Shown: positions 28,699 through 40,778, counted from the first letter of the stretch. The stretch is 64,000 nt of DNA from Gammaproteobacteria bacterium CG_4_10_14_0_2_um_filter_38_22 (GCA_002793195.1 PFPT01000068.1:1-64000), one strand, 5' to 3'. Numbers and translations: made by a program. Notes: generated from the sequence alone by a model not told the origin.

Positions 28699-30032
28699 AA
28701 ATCTTTCCAACTGCCAGAAACAACACTGTAACGTGGCCCTAACATCGAGCCATAATAACCACCGTAGGTGTTGATAATATTGCCTGGCGTATAAGTAATG
28801 GTCGTGTTATTTGTTTGCATATCCACTTGACCACCCACCACCACACCATTCACAAATGTGCCACCACTAACTTCCAGTGGACCACTGGAGAAGAAAATAC
28901 CATTTAACACAGTTGATGCTGAACTACCTCCCCGATCCAGCCGAATAAAAGCAGTTGAATTGGTATAGATATTTCCATAAATTGTTACCGTACCTTTAGA
29001 ACCCGAAACAATATCCACATTTCCCGTTGTATTAATCACTAAAATCACTGGCGCTACTGCAGTGCCTAATGAAAAAACAGGATCGGGTTTGATTGTAGTG
29101 ATTGTAAGGTTGCGATTACCCATATTGATATAAATAATCGCTCCCGCAATACTCGCTGTTGCGTTAACAAAAACAGCCGAGCTACCTGTACCCGTACATC
29201 CTTGAGAAGCAAACGTATCTCCAGGAGTAAAAGTTTTATTACCTGAGCTACAATCAATATTGTAAACAGTAGCTAATGACGAAAAACTACTGATTGAACG
29301 CCCAATAAAATTGGTTTCAAAATCAGATGTGCTCATGCTGCTTAAATTGGTGTTGTCATGAACAATGTCTTGGCATGTAGTTGGCGCGGGCGGCGAACCA
29401 TTATTCAATGTTTTATTGCCAGCACAAGTATAAGGTGAACCCAGCGTTGTAACGGTCGCACTACCGCGGTTTCTCAGACGCACCGTGCCACCTGCATTAA
29501 TAGAAGTCTTTGCTTGAGCGGTGTTATTAATCACATCCATGCTATTAGCCATATCAACACTAAAAGTAGAACCGACATCTGTACTACGTGCAATGACGGC
29601 ATAGTCAGGCACTCTTTTTAGTAAAGCTGACACGGTATTTGTGCTTGTACCATCTGAATTAACACCGGTTGCGCTTAATGAAATAGTATCCGTATTGGTT
29701 GCAACACAACCATACCGCATACTAAATGTAGCACCATTGGGTAAAGGTGAATTTGTACCTGCTGATAATGTGTATGTGTTTGTTGCAGATGCACAGGATG
29801 TTAAACCCGTCACTGTGACTGCTGTTACGTTACTCGCCAAATATCCATAAGCATAATCAAATCCTGCCTGCGCTGCATTTTGCGCGGCTGCTCGATCATA
29901 AATATTTTTATATGTTTTCTGATCTATCACGATCACGCGAGCAGTAAATAGCGTCACCACGGTAACGATCGCCAACACGATCATTGTGACCATCAACGCT
30001 ACCATTCCTTTTTGGCGAAGTGCATGCAACAC
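28695..30032 (-). CDS. PilX-like type IV pilus-associated protein
   Basis: The first 60 residues match PilX N-terminal domains: a short basic leader, GMVALMVTMIVLAIVTVVTL as the hydrophobic helix, then an amphipathic AAAQNAAQAGFDYAYGYL. The remaining 385 residues are Thr/Ser/Asn/Gly-rich with repeated short beta strands (GTVTIYGNIYTNST, LEVSGGTFVNGVVVGG), suggesting an extracellular beta-rich or beta-helical domain. The start is a GTG at 30032, supported by GAGG 8 nt before it. No other pilus genes are nearby, so it is an orphan minor-pilin-like protein. It is much longer than typical PilX (about 160-200). Confidence 0.75.
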   Translation of the reverse strand: MLHALRQKGMVALMVTMIVLAIVTVVTLFTARVIVIDQKTYKNIYDRAAAQNAAQAGFDYAYGYLASNVTAVTVTGLTSCASATNTYTLSAGTNSPLPNGATFSMRYGCVATNTDTISLSATGVNSDGTSTNTVSALLKRVPDYAVIARSTDVGSTFSVDMANSMDVINNTAQAKTSINAGGTVRLRNRGSATVTTLGSPYTCAGNKTLNNGSPPAPTTCQDIVHDNTNLSSMSTSDFETNFIGRSISSFSSLATVYNIDCSSGNKTFTPGDTFASQGCTGTGSSAVFVNATASIAGAIIYINMGNRNLTITTIKPDPVFSLGTAVAPVILVINTTGNVDIVSGSKGTVTIYGNIYTNSTAFIRLDRGGSSASTVLNGIFFSSGPLEVSGGTFVNGVVVGGQVDMQTNNTTITYTPGNIINTYGGYYGSMLGPRYSVVSGSWKDF

Positions 30033-30111
30033 AGTATTTCCTCTTTACAATGCAAGCAGTCCTACTTAATAATCATAACCTGATTTTATAATAGATACCT
30101 TGCGAAATAAT

Positions 30112-31308
30112 ATGAAAATCACTCCTGAACTACCTATTTTGAGCGTCTCAGAATTAAATCACTCAGTCAACACACTGCTTTCACAACAATATCAAACTGT
30201 TTTAATTACAGGGGAAGTCTCTAATTTATCACGACCCGCATCAGGACACCTCTATTTTTCGCTAAAAGATCATCAAGCGCAAATTCGCTGTGCTTTATTT
30301 CGTTTTCAGCACGCTCAAATCCATTTTGAGCTAGAGAATGGTCAAGCCATTATTGTGCGCGCACAGGTGAGCTTGTATGAACCACGCGGTGATTTTCAAT
30401 TAATTGTATCGGATGTGCAATTAGCTGGCGCGGGCGAACTGCAAATTAAATTCGAAAAATTAAAAAATGAATTGGAAAAACGCGGATTATTCGATGAGCA
30501 ACATAAAAAACCATTACCTACCTTTCCCAAAAAAATTGGGGTCATCACCTCCCCTTCTGCTGCGGCATTACAAGATATTATAAAAGTACTAAAAAAAAGA
30601 TTTGTCAGTATTCCCATTGCCGTTTATCCAACCCTTGTGCAAGGTAATCAAGCAGCGATACAAATTGTGACCGCGATTAAAAAAGCGAATCAAGACAAAA
30701 CTTGTGATGTATTAATACTGGCACGCGGCGGTGGATCAATTGAAGACTTATGGCCTTTTAATGAAGCAAACGTAGCACAAGCCATTTTTGATTCTCAAAT
30801 TTCTATTATCACAGGTATTGGACACCAAACTGATTTTACCATTGCTGATTTTGTTGCCGATGTTCGTGCACCCACGCCATCGGCTGCTGCAGCAATCGCA
30901 TCACCGGACTCCATGGAATTATTGGATTCATTATCGCATTGTTATCAACGTTTACTGCAATGCCTGCGCTCACAATTAAAATCCAATCAAATGCAGTTAT
31001 TACATTTACAAAAACGATTACAACATCCTGGTGAAAAACTGCGACTACAAGCACAGCAGCTTGATCAGCTTGAAAATCAACTCCAGCGTACAATGCAACA
31101 CAATCTTACTTTTTATCGTGACAAACTCGCTCATGTTGCACAACTACTTGAAAACTTAAGCCCTTTAAAAGTCTTGCAACGCGGGTTTAGCCTTACACGC
31201 AATAAAAAATCGGGGGAACTCATCAAATCAAGTAGCGCTGTATCTGTTGGTGATGAAATTACGACATACTTAAATGAAGGAGAAATTCATTCTGTTGTGA
31301 CAAGTTAA
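30112..31308 (+). CDS. xseA: Exodeoxyribonuclease VII large subunit
   Basis: This is a 398-residue XseA. It has an N-terminal OB-fold (LITGEVSNLSRPASGHLYFSLKD written in part as GEVSNLSRPASGHLYFSLKD), then the catalytic domain with KIGVITSPSAAALQDI, LARGGGSIEDLWPFN and GIGHQTDFTIADFVADVRAPTP written here as GIGHQTDFTIAD. A long coiled-coil stretch (about 270-350) and a short beta tail (LQRGFSLTRN) follow. Together with XseB it degrades single-stranded DNA to oligonucleotides. The ATG at 30112 is chosen; a TTG four codons upstream is the alternative, and neither has a clear Shine-Dalgarno. Confidence 0.95.
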   Translation: MKITPELPILSVSELNHSVNTLLSQQYQTVLITGEVSNLSRPASGHLYFSLKDHQAQIRCALFRFQHAQIHFELENGQAIIVRAQVSLYEPRGDFQLIVSDVQLAGAGELQIKFEKLKNELEKRGLFDEQHKKPLPTFPKKIGVITSPSAAALQDIIKVLKKRFVSIPIAVYPTLVQGNQAAIQIVTAIKKANQDKTCDVLILARGGGSIEDLWPFNEANVAQAIFDSQISIITGIGHQTDFTIADFVADVRAPTPSAAAAIASPDSMELLDSLSHCYQRLLQCLRSQLKSNQMQLLHLQKRLQHPGEKLRLQAQQLDQLENQLQRTMQHNLTFYRDKLAHVAQLLENLSPLKVLQRGFSLTRNKKSGELIKSSSAVSVGDEITTYLNEGEIHSVVTS

Positions 31309-31367
31309 TATTTCTTTAATTTATATTATGTATTATTCACCGATATAATGTAATTAAAAGCACGGGA

Positions 31368-31748
31368 ATGGCTAAAAAAACACGAGAAGATATTATGCGA
31401 AAAAACAACACCCCCTCAGAACAAACAAAAACTAGAAAAGCAAAAAAAAGCTCGCCCCAAGCAAGAGAGGGTGCTGAAAAAACAGCTAAAAATATACTAC
31501 CAAGAAAGGAAGCAATAACTGAGCTAAAAAGAACGCTCTCAGAGACAGGTTTTTTCCGAACAGGTCAAGCACCAAAGCGACCAATGAGCAAACAGGCTTG
31601 CGGTGATGGACATTACACATCAAGAGTAACATCACAAAATGTATCTCAAGCTCAGTCGAGGATGGCATCACAAAATGCCTCTCAAGCTCAATCAAGAACA
31701 ACAACACCACAGCCAGAACAAAGCAGTTTTTCAAAAACCTCATCTTAA
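31368..31748 (+). CDS. Unknown basic Ser/Gln-rich protein with internal repeat
   Basis: This is a 126-residue, strongly basic protein with no signal peptide or membrane segment. The first half is Lys/Arg-rich; the second half contains two copies of a 12-residue unit (SQNVSQAQSRM / SQNASQAQSRT) and ends in a polar SSFSKTSS tail. It is probably disordered. I do not recognise it. ATG 31395 inside the frame is an alternative start with GAGAAG upstream. Small disordered proteins with polar C-termini are common among secreted effectors of Legionellales, but that reading is speculative. Confidence 0.5.
   Translation: MAKKTREDIMRKNNTPSEQTKTRKAKKSSPQAREGAEKTAKNILPRKEAITELKRTLSETGFFRTGQAPKRPMSKQACGDGHYTSRVTSQNVSQAQSRMASQNASQAQSRTTTPQPEQSSFSKTSS
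31631..31702 (+). repeat. 36-bp in-frame tandem repeat
   Basis: ATCACAAAATG...TCAAGCTCA starts at 31631 and again at 31667, giving a 36-bp period (12 codons). The copies differ at a few third positions and encode the SQNxSQAQSR repeat of the surrounding gene. Confidence 0.75.
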
Positions 31749-31768
31749 GTGATCAAAACAAGGAATTT

Positions 31769-32629
31769 ATGACAACGCATGCTGAGCAAAACTATCAAGA
31801 ACGCATTCTAAAAGTACTGGTTTATATCCAGAATAATTTAGATCAAACATTGTCATTAGAAGCATTAGCTGAAACGGCGCATTTTTCGCCGTTTCATTTT
31901 CACCGCATTTTTACCGCACACACAGGTGAATCCATAAAAAGCTATATTCGCAGGTTAAGATTAGAGCGTGCAACACGAGATTTATCACTGACTGATTTGC
32001 CAATCATACAAATTTCAGAACGCGCAGGTTATGAAACACAACAATCTTTTCATCGCGCTTTCAAAGAAGCGTTCAACATAACACCCAAAGAATTTCGTGA
32101 CAAAGCAGGCAATGAAATCACCGCATTCCAGCATGAAGAAAAGTTAGCAAAGCGACATCAACCTATCGTGGAAGTCAAAATAATTGAACCCATCAAGGTT
32201 GCTTTTGCACGACACACTGGCTCTTATAAAGATGTATTTCAATCGTGGTTTAAATTGGTTGGCGAGGTGGGCATGAATCACCTTTTGTCAGAAAAAACGC
32301 TCAAAATCAGCATCCCACATGACGCACCAGAAACCACACCTGAAGATAAAATTCGCTATGATGCTTGCGTCACTATCGATGAATTAAAAAGTTTTAAACC
32401 AAAAGGTCAGGTTGGCATTCAAACATTGCGAGGCGGAAAATATGCCGTGATCACACATCACGGACCGCTAGATACCATTGAATCTACTTATCAAATTTTA
32501 TTTGCAATATGGTTACCACAAAGTGGATATGAACCAGCAGACTTTCCAAACTTTATGCTGCATCGCAAAATGCCATTTGTCACACCCGACAAAATAGTTG
32601 AAACTGATATTTACTTACCTTTGAAATAA
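31769..32629 (+). CDS. AraC-family regulator with GyrI-like effector domain
   Basis: This is a 286-residue protein. An N-terminal AraC double helix-turn-helix spans about residues 10-110 (LSLEALAETAHFSPFHFHRIF and then AGYETQQSFHRAFKEAFNITP in shortened form AGYETQQSFHRAFK). A C-terminal GyrI/BacR-like small-molecule-binding domain covers about 130-286 (VAFARHTGSYKD, YDACVTIDE, GGKYAVITHHGPLDTI). SbmC/Rob/BmrR-type domains of this kind bind lipophilic drugs and induce efflux or detoxification genes. AAGGA lies just before the ATG. Its targets are not indicated by neighbours. Confidence 0.9.
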   Translation: MTTHAEQNYQERILKVLVYIQNNLDQTLSLEALAETAHFSPFHFHRIFTAHTGESIKSYIRRLRLERATRDLSLTDLPIIQISERAGYETQQSFHRAFKEAFNITPKEFRDKAGNEITAFQHEEKLAKRHQPIVEVKIIEPIKVAFARHTGSYKDVFQSWFKLVGEVGMNHLLSEKTLKISIPHDAPETTPEDKIRYDACVTIDELKSFKPKGQVGIQTLRGGKYAVITHHGPLDTIESTYQILFAIWLPQSGYEPADFPNFMLHRKMPFVTPDKIVETDIYLPLK

Positions 32630-32655
32630 CATCACCAATTAAACAACGTCTCAAT

Positions 32656-34849
<2,194 letters not shown>

Positions 34850-34850
<1 letters not shown>

Positions 34851-35935
34851 TATGATTGCCCTCCATTGTGATCGGCAGAGCCAGTGCTATTTTTTTCTAT
34901 TTTTTCAGGCTTCTCTTGCTGTTTTAAAAACGCATTCAATGGTAAATACATCATGTTATTTTGATTGCCATCAACAATCACGTTATGTGTTTTTGATAAC
35001 ATATCTTGCATTGCCTCTAAATATAAACGCTCGCGTGTCACGGTCGGGGCATTTTTATAGGCATGATACAATGCCAAAAAGCGTTCTGTTTGCCCTGTTG
35101 CACGTAACACCACTTCTTGTCTATAAGCGTTCGCTGATTGCGTTAAACGCGCCACTTTTCCCGTTGCCGTTGACGTCACTTGATTCACATAAGCCGATGC
35201 TTGGTTAATATAGCGCTGCTCATCTTCACGCGCCTTGATCGCATCATCAAAAGCACCCGTGACTGCTTCAGGTGGTTTTGCAGGCTGTAATGTCACATCA
35301 GTCACAACCAAGCCTGTTTTATAACGAGATAAAACATGGTTAAGCTGCGTTGCTATATTTTCACGCAATGCTGCGCGTCCTTTTGTGAGCACATCGTTTA
35401 AACTCATCTCACCCACCACTTGTCGCAACGCACTCGATGCTGCTTGTTCTAATGCATGCACAGGACGCACAACATCAAACAAATACTGTTTCGGATCTGC
35501 AATGCGATATTGCACAGCTACTGCAACCGACACAATATTTTCATCATTCGTTAACATGTCCGCGCGAAAAGGAAAATTCTGCACTTGCTGTGTATTGACG
35601 ATATATCGTGTTTCAATCATCGGCGGGATCCAATGTGGACCTGCATTTTCAACGCCAATGTATTTCCCAAAACGTAAAATAACTGCCTGTTCTGCTGGTT
35701 TTACAATGTAAATGCCTGCCACAATCCAAATAAAAAGAAAAATAGCGACCACCGCACTTATTATTGTACGAAACGACCATGGCAGCGGATTACCTGAAGC
35801 AGAAGAAGATGGCGATCCTGATGCCGGTTTTTTCACATTGGAAAAAAACTTTTTGATCAACTCAATTAAATCTGGCGGACCTTGTTCGGGACGTTTCCCC
35901 CAAGGATTTTGATTATTCGACCCATCACGTGACAT
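34850..35935 (-). CDS. hflK: FtsH modulator HflK (SPFH/band 7)
   Basis: This is a 361-residue partner of HflC. It has a Gly/Pro/Asn-rich cytoplasmic N-terminus (SNNQNPWGKRPEQGPPD), one membrane segment (about 58-78), and a band-7 domain with ILRFGKY and a long helical region (about 235-300). The start at 35935 is chosen because AGGAG is 9 nt upstream; an ATG at 35941 is only 3 nt from it. Confidence 0.96.
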
Positions 35936-35963
35936 GTACATAGTCTCCTGTTTTCAGAACGGG

Positions 35964-37244
35964 TCATGATACACGAAACAACCTTTCGAAATCCATCTGT
36001 TGAATCTCTAAATCCAACAACCAATGGCCTTCGTCATCAATGGCTTCTGATTTCACAACACCCATTTCAAATAATTTCGCGCGCAATTTTCCCTGATCCG
36101 ACTGTAATGACACACGACAACGCACAACACGTTTTGTCATTAATTCTAAAATAGCTTGTTGCAATAAATCCAAGCCCCATTTTTTTTGAGCAGAAACCCA
36201 AACGCGTTTTGGATTTTTATTTTTATCATAATCAATACGCGGCTGAAATTGCGAAGACAGATCAATTTTATTCATTACCTGCAATTGCGGCATGTCATTT
36301 GCACCAATTTCATCTAACACAACATTCACATCTTGTATGACTTGTGCGCTATTTTCTGCTTGTGCATCGATCACATGCAATAATAAATCTGCTTTACGCG
36401 TTTCTTCCAGCGTTGCTTTAAATGCAGCAATCAACTCATGCGGTAATTCCTGAATAAAACCAACCGTATCTGCTAAGACCACCTTACCTAGCATCGGCAA
36501 TGCAATATGACGCATTGTAGGATCTAACGTCGCAAACAGTTGATCAGCAACATACACATCTGATTCTGTTAATGCATTAAATAAAGTGGATTTACCTGCA
36601 TTTGTATAACCCACCAAAGCAATAGACGGTATAGCAGACCGTTCGCGCGCACGTCTACTTTGCGTGCGCTGTTGAGATACTTTCTCTAATTTTTTTTTAA
36701 TGGCCTTAATACGATTAGCAACCAATCGACGATCTGTTTCTAATTGTGTTTCACCCGGACCACGCAGACCAATGCCGCCTTTTTGTCTTTCTAAATGCGT
36801 CCATCCACGCACCAAACGTGTACTAATATGCTGAAGCTGCGCCAACTCAACTTGTAATTTCCCTTCAAAGGTTCGTGCACGTTGTGAAAAAATATCTAAA
36901 ATTAATTCCGCGCGATCCACCACACGACAAGCAAACAACGCTTCACAATTTCTTGCCTGACCAGGCGATAATGCATGATTAAATAAAACGGTTTCTATTT
37001 TCTCTGCTTTCACGATGCCAGCAATTTCGCTTGCCTTGCCTTCACCAATAAAATATTTCGAATGCGGTGTGTTCATTTTTCCTGTAATTATAGATACTAT
37101 TTCCGCCCCAGCAGAATGCGCAAGCAATTTAAATTCAGATAACATGGATTCAAACTGCGTATCATGATCTGATTGATAAATACGCATTTGCACAAGCAAC
37201 GCACGCTCACCGCCTTTTTCACGCGTAATAAAAAATTCTGTCAT
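35964..37244 (-). CDS. hflX: Ribosome-associated GTPase HflX
   Basis: This is a 426-residue GTPase that splits stalled ribosomes under stress. The N-terminal HflX domain includes GKASEIAGIVK and a Lys/Arg-rich coiled linker with GLRGPGETQLETDRR. G1 is GYTNAGKSTLFN (about 205), the G3 region is DTVGFIQELPHELI, and G4 is NKID. The C-terminal domain is present. Upstream is lolD (7-bp gap), not hfq, which often precedes hflX in gammaproteobacteria. Confidence 0.96.
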   Translation of the reverse strand: MTEFFITREKGGERALLVQMRIYQSDHDTQFESMLSEFKLLAHSAGAEIVSIITGKMNTPHSKYFIGEGKASEIAGIVKAEKIETVLFNHALSPGQARNCEALFACRVVDRAELILDIFSQRARTFEGKLQVELAQLQHISTRLVRGWTHLERQKGGIGLRGPGETQLETDRRLVANRIKAIKKKLEKVSQQRTQSRRARERSAIPSIALVGYTNAGKSTLFNALTESDVYVADQLFATLDPTMRHIALPMLGKVVLADTVGFIQELPHELIAAFKATLEETRKADLLLHVIDAQAENSAQVIQDVNVVLDEIGANDMPQLQVMNKIDLSSQFQPRIDYDKNKNPKRVWVSAQKKWGLDLLQQAILELMTKRVVRCRVSLQSDQGKLRAKLFEMGVVKSEAIDDEGHWLLDLEIQQMDFERLFRVS

Positions 37245-37251
37245 GATTCAA

Positions 37252-37947
37252 TTATCTGTTATTGATTATCTGAGGTTTCAAATTGCCATTCTCTAATAGC
37301 ATCACACGATCACATCGTTTTGCTAACGCTTCATTATGCGTAACAATGACAAAACTTGTTTGATGTTCCTGATTGAGTTGCAGCATCAAATCAAACACAA
37401 CATCAGATGTTTGATGATCTAAATTACCCGTTGGCTCATCCGCTAAAACACAAGAGGGTTGATGCACTAACGCACGCGCAATGGCAATGCGTTGACGCTC
37501 ACCGCCCGACAATTCTCCGACACGATGTGTCATACGATGCTTTAATCCCACTTTCTCTAAAATGATCGCTGCTTTTTCAAAAGCCATTTTTTTTGATAGC
37601 CCAGCAATCCACAAAGGCATACATACATTTTCAACGGCATTAAATTCGGGTAACAAATGATGGAACTGATAAATAAATCCTAAATATTGATTACGTAATT
37701 CACATTTTTCACGTTCCGATAAGTGAGCAATGGTTTTATTTGCGATAATCACATCACCTTGCGTTGGCGTATCTAACCCGCCCATCAATTGCAATAACGT
37801 TGATTTTCCAGCACCCGATGCACCTACAATAGCAACCGTTTCGCCAGGCATGATCGTACAATTCAATTGTTCAAACACCGTCACACACAGCGCAGCATCA
37901 TGAAATGTTTTACCCAGCTGCTGGCATTGAATAATGGGATTACTCAT
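37252..37947 (-). CDS. lolD: Lipoprotein-releasing ABC ATPase LolD
   Basis: This is a 231-residue ATPase powering release of outer-membrane lipoproteins from the inner membrane to LolA. Walker A is GASGAGKSTLLQ (about 40), the signature is LSGGERQRIAIARAL (about 145), and Walker B is CVLADEPTGNLD. The ATG at 37947 overlaps the upstream permease gene by 8 bp with an AGGCG-type ribosome site; a longer in-frame start at 38007 lies inside that gene. Confidence 0.94.
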   Translation of the reverse strand: MSNPIIQCQQLGKTFHDAALCVTVFEQLNCTIMPGETVAIVGASGAGKSTLLQLMGGLDTPTQGDVIIANKTIAHLSEREKCELRNQYLGFIYQFHHLLPEFNAVENVCMPLWIAGLSKKMAFEKAAIILEKVGLKHRMTHRVGELSGGERQRIAIARALVHQPSCVLADEPTGNLDHQTSDVVFDLMLQLNQEHQTSFVIVTHNEALAKRCDRVMLLENGNLKPQIINNR

Positions 37948-39187
37948 ATCGCAACGCCTCAGCTGGTTGTGTGCGATAAGCAATAATTGCCGGGTAAATC
38001 GTCGCAATGAAACTAAACCCGATCGTTGCTAAGCATACAGACAGTACATCTTTAAGTTCAATTTTAGAAGGTACAAAATTTATAAAATACACATCGGAAC
38101 GAACGAATTGAACATGAAATACTTGCTGGAGCCAATTTGCAATGGACGTCACATGAGACGCCAAAGCCAAACCACCCAATAATCCCAGCACCGTTCCCAT
38201 TAACCCAATCACAATACCTTGCACAATGAAGGTCATCATAATGGTTTTTGGTCTGGCACCCAATGTGCGCAAAATCGCAATATCTGCACGCTTGTCATTC
38301 ACCACCATGACCAGCGTTGACACTAAATTAAAGGCAGCCACTGCAACGATCAACAATAAAATTACAAACAGCATGGTTTTTTCCATTGCAAGGGCCTGAA
38401 AAAAAGCGCCGAACTGTATTGTCCAGTTTGTGATAGCGTAATTCGGCGATAACATGGATTGAAGTTGTTGCGTCACAGTTGAGGCTTGATACAAGTTATG
38501 CAAACGAATATGAATACCGCTATTACGCTGCCCTGATAAAAATAATTTTTCAGCATCATGCATGTTAATAAATAATTCTCCGGCATCATACAAACCCCCT
38601 GTCGTATGATAAATACCCGTAACACGAAATGTTTTATAACGTGGAAAAACACCAACCAACGTAACATTCGTTTGTGGTGTCAGGACATTGATCTTATCTC
38701 CTACTGTCAATCCTAAGGACAACGCAAGAGAGCGCCCAATCACAACATGAAAGCGTCCGCTTTGCAGCGAATTTAAATTACCACGCACCATATGTTTTGC
38801 TAATTGCGATACACGCGCTTCACGGGAGGGCAAAACACCCATCAGCGTCACGCCCGCAAATTGGGTACCCTGCATAATCATCCCATTGCCACTGACATAA
38901 GGCGCGGCTTCAGCCACATCAGGCAGTGTGTTAGCAACATTGATTATATTTCCCCATGTTTTCTCTATGTTTTGCTGCGTTACAACCGTCACAGCAGGTG
39001 TAATTGCAAAAAATTTATCGCGGATCTGTTGATCAAAGCCATTCATCACGGACAACACGGTAATCAGCACCATCACACCCAATGCAATACCTAACAATGA
39101 AGCCAGTGAAATAAACGAAATAAAGTGATTACGCCGCTTAGCACGCGTGTAACGCAACCCGATGATGAGCGAAAGTGGTTTTTTCAT
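37940..39187 (-). CDS. Lipoprotein-releasing permease, LolC/LolE family
   Basis: This is a 415-residue MacB/FtsX-fold permease with one N-terminal membrane helix (about 22-46), a large periplasmic domain (about 48-265) and three C-terminal helices. LolC/E landmarks are GLRYTRAKRRNHFISFIS, SGALG-like positions near GIALGVMVLITVLSVMNGF (shortened: GVMVLITVLSVMNGF), and LRTLGARPKTIM. Only one permease accompanies lolD here, whereas E. coli has separate lolC and lolE. It may form a homodimer as in LolF-type systems, or a second gene may lie elsewhere. Confidence 0.9.
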   Translation of the reverse strand: MKKPLSLIIGLRYTRAKRRNHFISFISLASLLGIALGVMVLITVLSVMNGFDQQIRDKFFAITPAVTVVTQQNIEKTWGNIINVANTLPDVAEAAPYVSGNGMIMQGTQFAGVTLMGVLPSREARVSQLAKHMVRGNLNSLQSGRFHVVIGRSLALSLGLTVGDKINVLTPQTNVTLVGVFPRYKTFRVTGIYHTTGGLYDAGELFINMHDAEKLFLSGQRNSGIHIRLHNLYQASTVTQQLQSMLSPNYAITNWTIQFGAFFQALAMEKTMLFVILLLIVAVAAFNLVSTLVMVVNDKRADIAILRTLGARPKTIMMTFIVQGIVIGLMGTVLGLLGGLALASHVTSIANWLQQVFHVQFVRSDVYFINFVPSKIELKDVLSVCLATIGFSFIATIYPAIIAYRTQPAEALRYE

Positions 39188-39523
39188 ATTGGAACATCAT
39201 ACAGCAAGCGCCAGAGAGTGGAAGTGGAAAGTAGCGCCTCGAAACAAAACCTGAAGCCAAAAAATATCACTTTATCCCTATTTTCGTAGTATTTTATAAG
39301 ATATTTCATCTCAAAATCTGTGCTGCCAAAACACCCGCAAAGCGCCTCAAAAAAAACAACTGAAATTAATACTTAAATTCTGTGTCTAACACAGTTAAAA
39401 TGTCTCGAGAAAAAGCTGGAGTCGTTGGGCAATAAGTTATATAGTGGCGACTTTTTTGAGCCCGAACTTTTTTGGTGTGTATTGGTTTAACTGTTAACTG
39501 TAAAAACATGCGAGGACGCAAAG
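39188..39523. other. Gene-free upstream region of the polyamine cluster
   Basis: No coding frame of note is present in these 336 bp between the divergent lol and polyamine genes. A small perfect hairpin CTGTGT-CTA-ACACAG lies at 39380-39394, and a tandem TTAACTG TTAACTG sits about 35 bp before the ATG. An AGTCG...CGACT inverted repeat flanks a TTATATAGT stretch near 39420-39450 and is followed by six T. Any of these could be regulatory, but no consensus sigma-70 promoter is convincing. Confidence 0.35.
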
Positions 39524-40708
39524 ATGAAGCTTGCTGAATTTTTGAAAAGCCCCGCGGCGAGTCGTGAGCCTTTCTTTGCGTTTCGCCCGCACATACTGCA
39601 AAAATCTGCGCGCTATTTTATGCAGCATTTTAGCGGAAAAATATTGTATGCGATAAAAACGAATCCTGAACTACATGTGCTCAAGCAACTGTATGCGGAA
39701 GGTATTCGCTCGTTTGAGCTCGCATCAATAACAGAAATTGCACTTGTATATAAGCACTTTCCTGATGCCGAGCGTTATTTTATGAATCCGGTAAAATCAC
39801 GCGCAGCTATTCGCGAAGCTTATTTCAAATACGGCGTTCGTCATTTTTCGTTAGACGCAAGAGCAGAACTGGATAAAATTTTGGAAGAAACTGATTTTGC
39901 CAAAGATTTGCATTTGCATGTGCGCTTAAGTATTCCCAACACTTATGCAGAACACAGTCTGGCTGAAAAGTTCGGTGTGAACTTGCTCAACGCACCAAAA
40001 CTAATCAAAGCAACACGCCAAGTGGCACACAAAGTCGGGGTCTGCTTTCACGTGGGCTCACAGTGCATGCATCCCGATGCGTATCGCATTGCCATTCGCA
40101 TGACACGCGATATTATCAACCAACTGGATTTTGACGTGGACTCAATTAATGTCGGCGGTGGATTTCCATCCATTTACCCTGGATTAATTCCGCCCCCGCT
40201 CAATCAGTATTTCGAAGCCATTCACGAAGAATTTGAAATACTAAAAGCCAATCGACCTGACATTCAATTGCTGTCAGAACCGGGTCGCGCATTAGTAGCA
40301 GAATCCAGTTCATTGGTTGTGCAAGTATTACTACGCAAAGGTGATGTACTTTATATCAATGACGGCATTTACGGCGCTATGTTTGATGCTGGATTTCCAG
40401 AATTAATTTATCCCGTACAGCTTATTCGACCTAAACGCGCAACAAGCAACTTAACAGCTTATCGTCTTTACGGTCCAACATGCGACGCGCTGGATCAAAT
40501 GAAAGGTCCTTTTTACTTACCCAATGATGTACAAGAAGGTGATTTCATTGAAGTAGGTCAGCTTGGCGCATATGGTCGCACCTTGGCAACTTCATTTAAT
40601 GGCTTTTCACATCGCAAAGAAGTTTGTGTGATTGATGACGATCCACTAATGACGCTGTATGATACATCCGCAATTTCAAAAGAACCGCTGGAAGTCATCG
40701 CAGCGTAA
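39524..40708 (+). CDS. Ornithine/lysine-type PLP decarboxylase (fold III)
   Basis: This is a 394-residue alanine-racemase-fold decarboxylase, most like ornithine decarboxylase of the eukaryotic/bacterial group IV type. The PLP Lys is in LYAIKTNPELHVL (about residue 44). Others are HVGSQC (about 177), NVGGGFPS (about 218), SEPGRALVAES (about 257) and the active-site Cys in YGPTCDALDQ (about 328). It would make putrescine from ornithine; lysine or diaminopimelate use is not excluded. GAGG lies 9 nt before the ATG. It heads the cluster with the deoxyhypusine-synthase-like and agmatinase genes. Confidence 0.88.
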   Translation: MKLAEFLKSPAASREPFFAFRPHILQKSARYFMQHFSGKILYAIKTNPELHVLKQLYAEGIRSFELASITEIALVYKHFPDAERYFMNPVKSRAAIREAYFKYGVRHFSLDARAELDKILEETDFAKDLHLHVRLSIPNTYAEHSLAEKFGVNLLNAPKLIKATRQVAHKVGVCFHVGSQCMHPDAYRIAIRMTRDIINQLDFDVDSINVGGGFPSIYPGLIPPPLNQYFEAIHEEFEILKANRPDIQLLSEPGRALVAESSSLVVQVLLRKGDVLYINDGIYGAMFDAGFPELIYPVQLIRPKRATSNLTAYRLYGPTCDALDQMKGPFYLPNDVQEGDFIEVGQLGAYGRTLATSFNGFSHRKEVCVIDDDPLMTLYDTSAISKEPLEVIAA

Positions 40709-40724
40709 ATTTTTTTATTTTTAT

Positions 40725-40760
40725 AAGAGACGCGGTTTTTTCCTCGCGTCTCTTTTTTTT
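40725..40760 (+). terminator. Intrinsic terminator/attenuator after the decarboxylase gene
   Basis: AAGAGACGCG and CGCGTCTCTT form a perfect 10-bp stem around a 10-nt loop, followed by a T-run to 40760. It sits only 18 bp before the ATG of the deoxyhypusine-synthase-like gene, leaving no room for a separate promoter after it. Confidence 0.88.
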
Positions 40761-40778
40761 ATGAGGTAATACAAAAAA

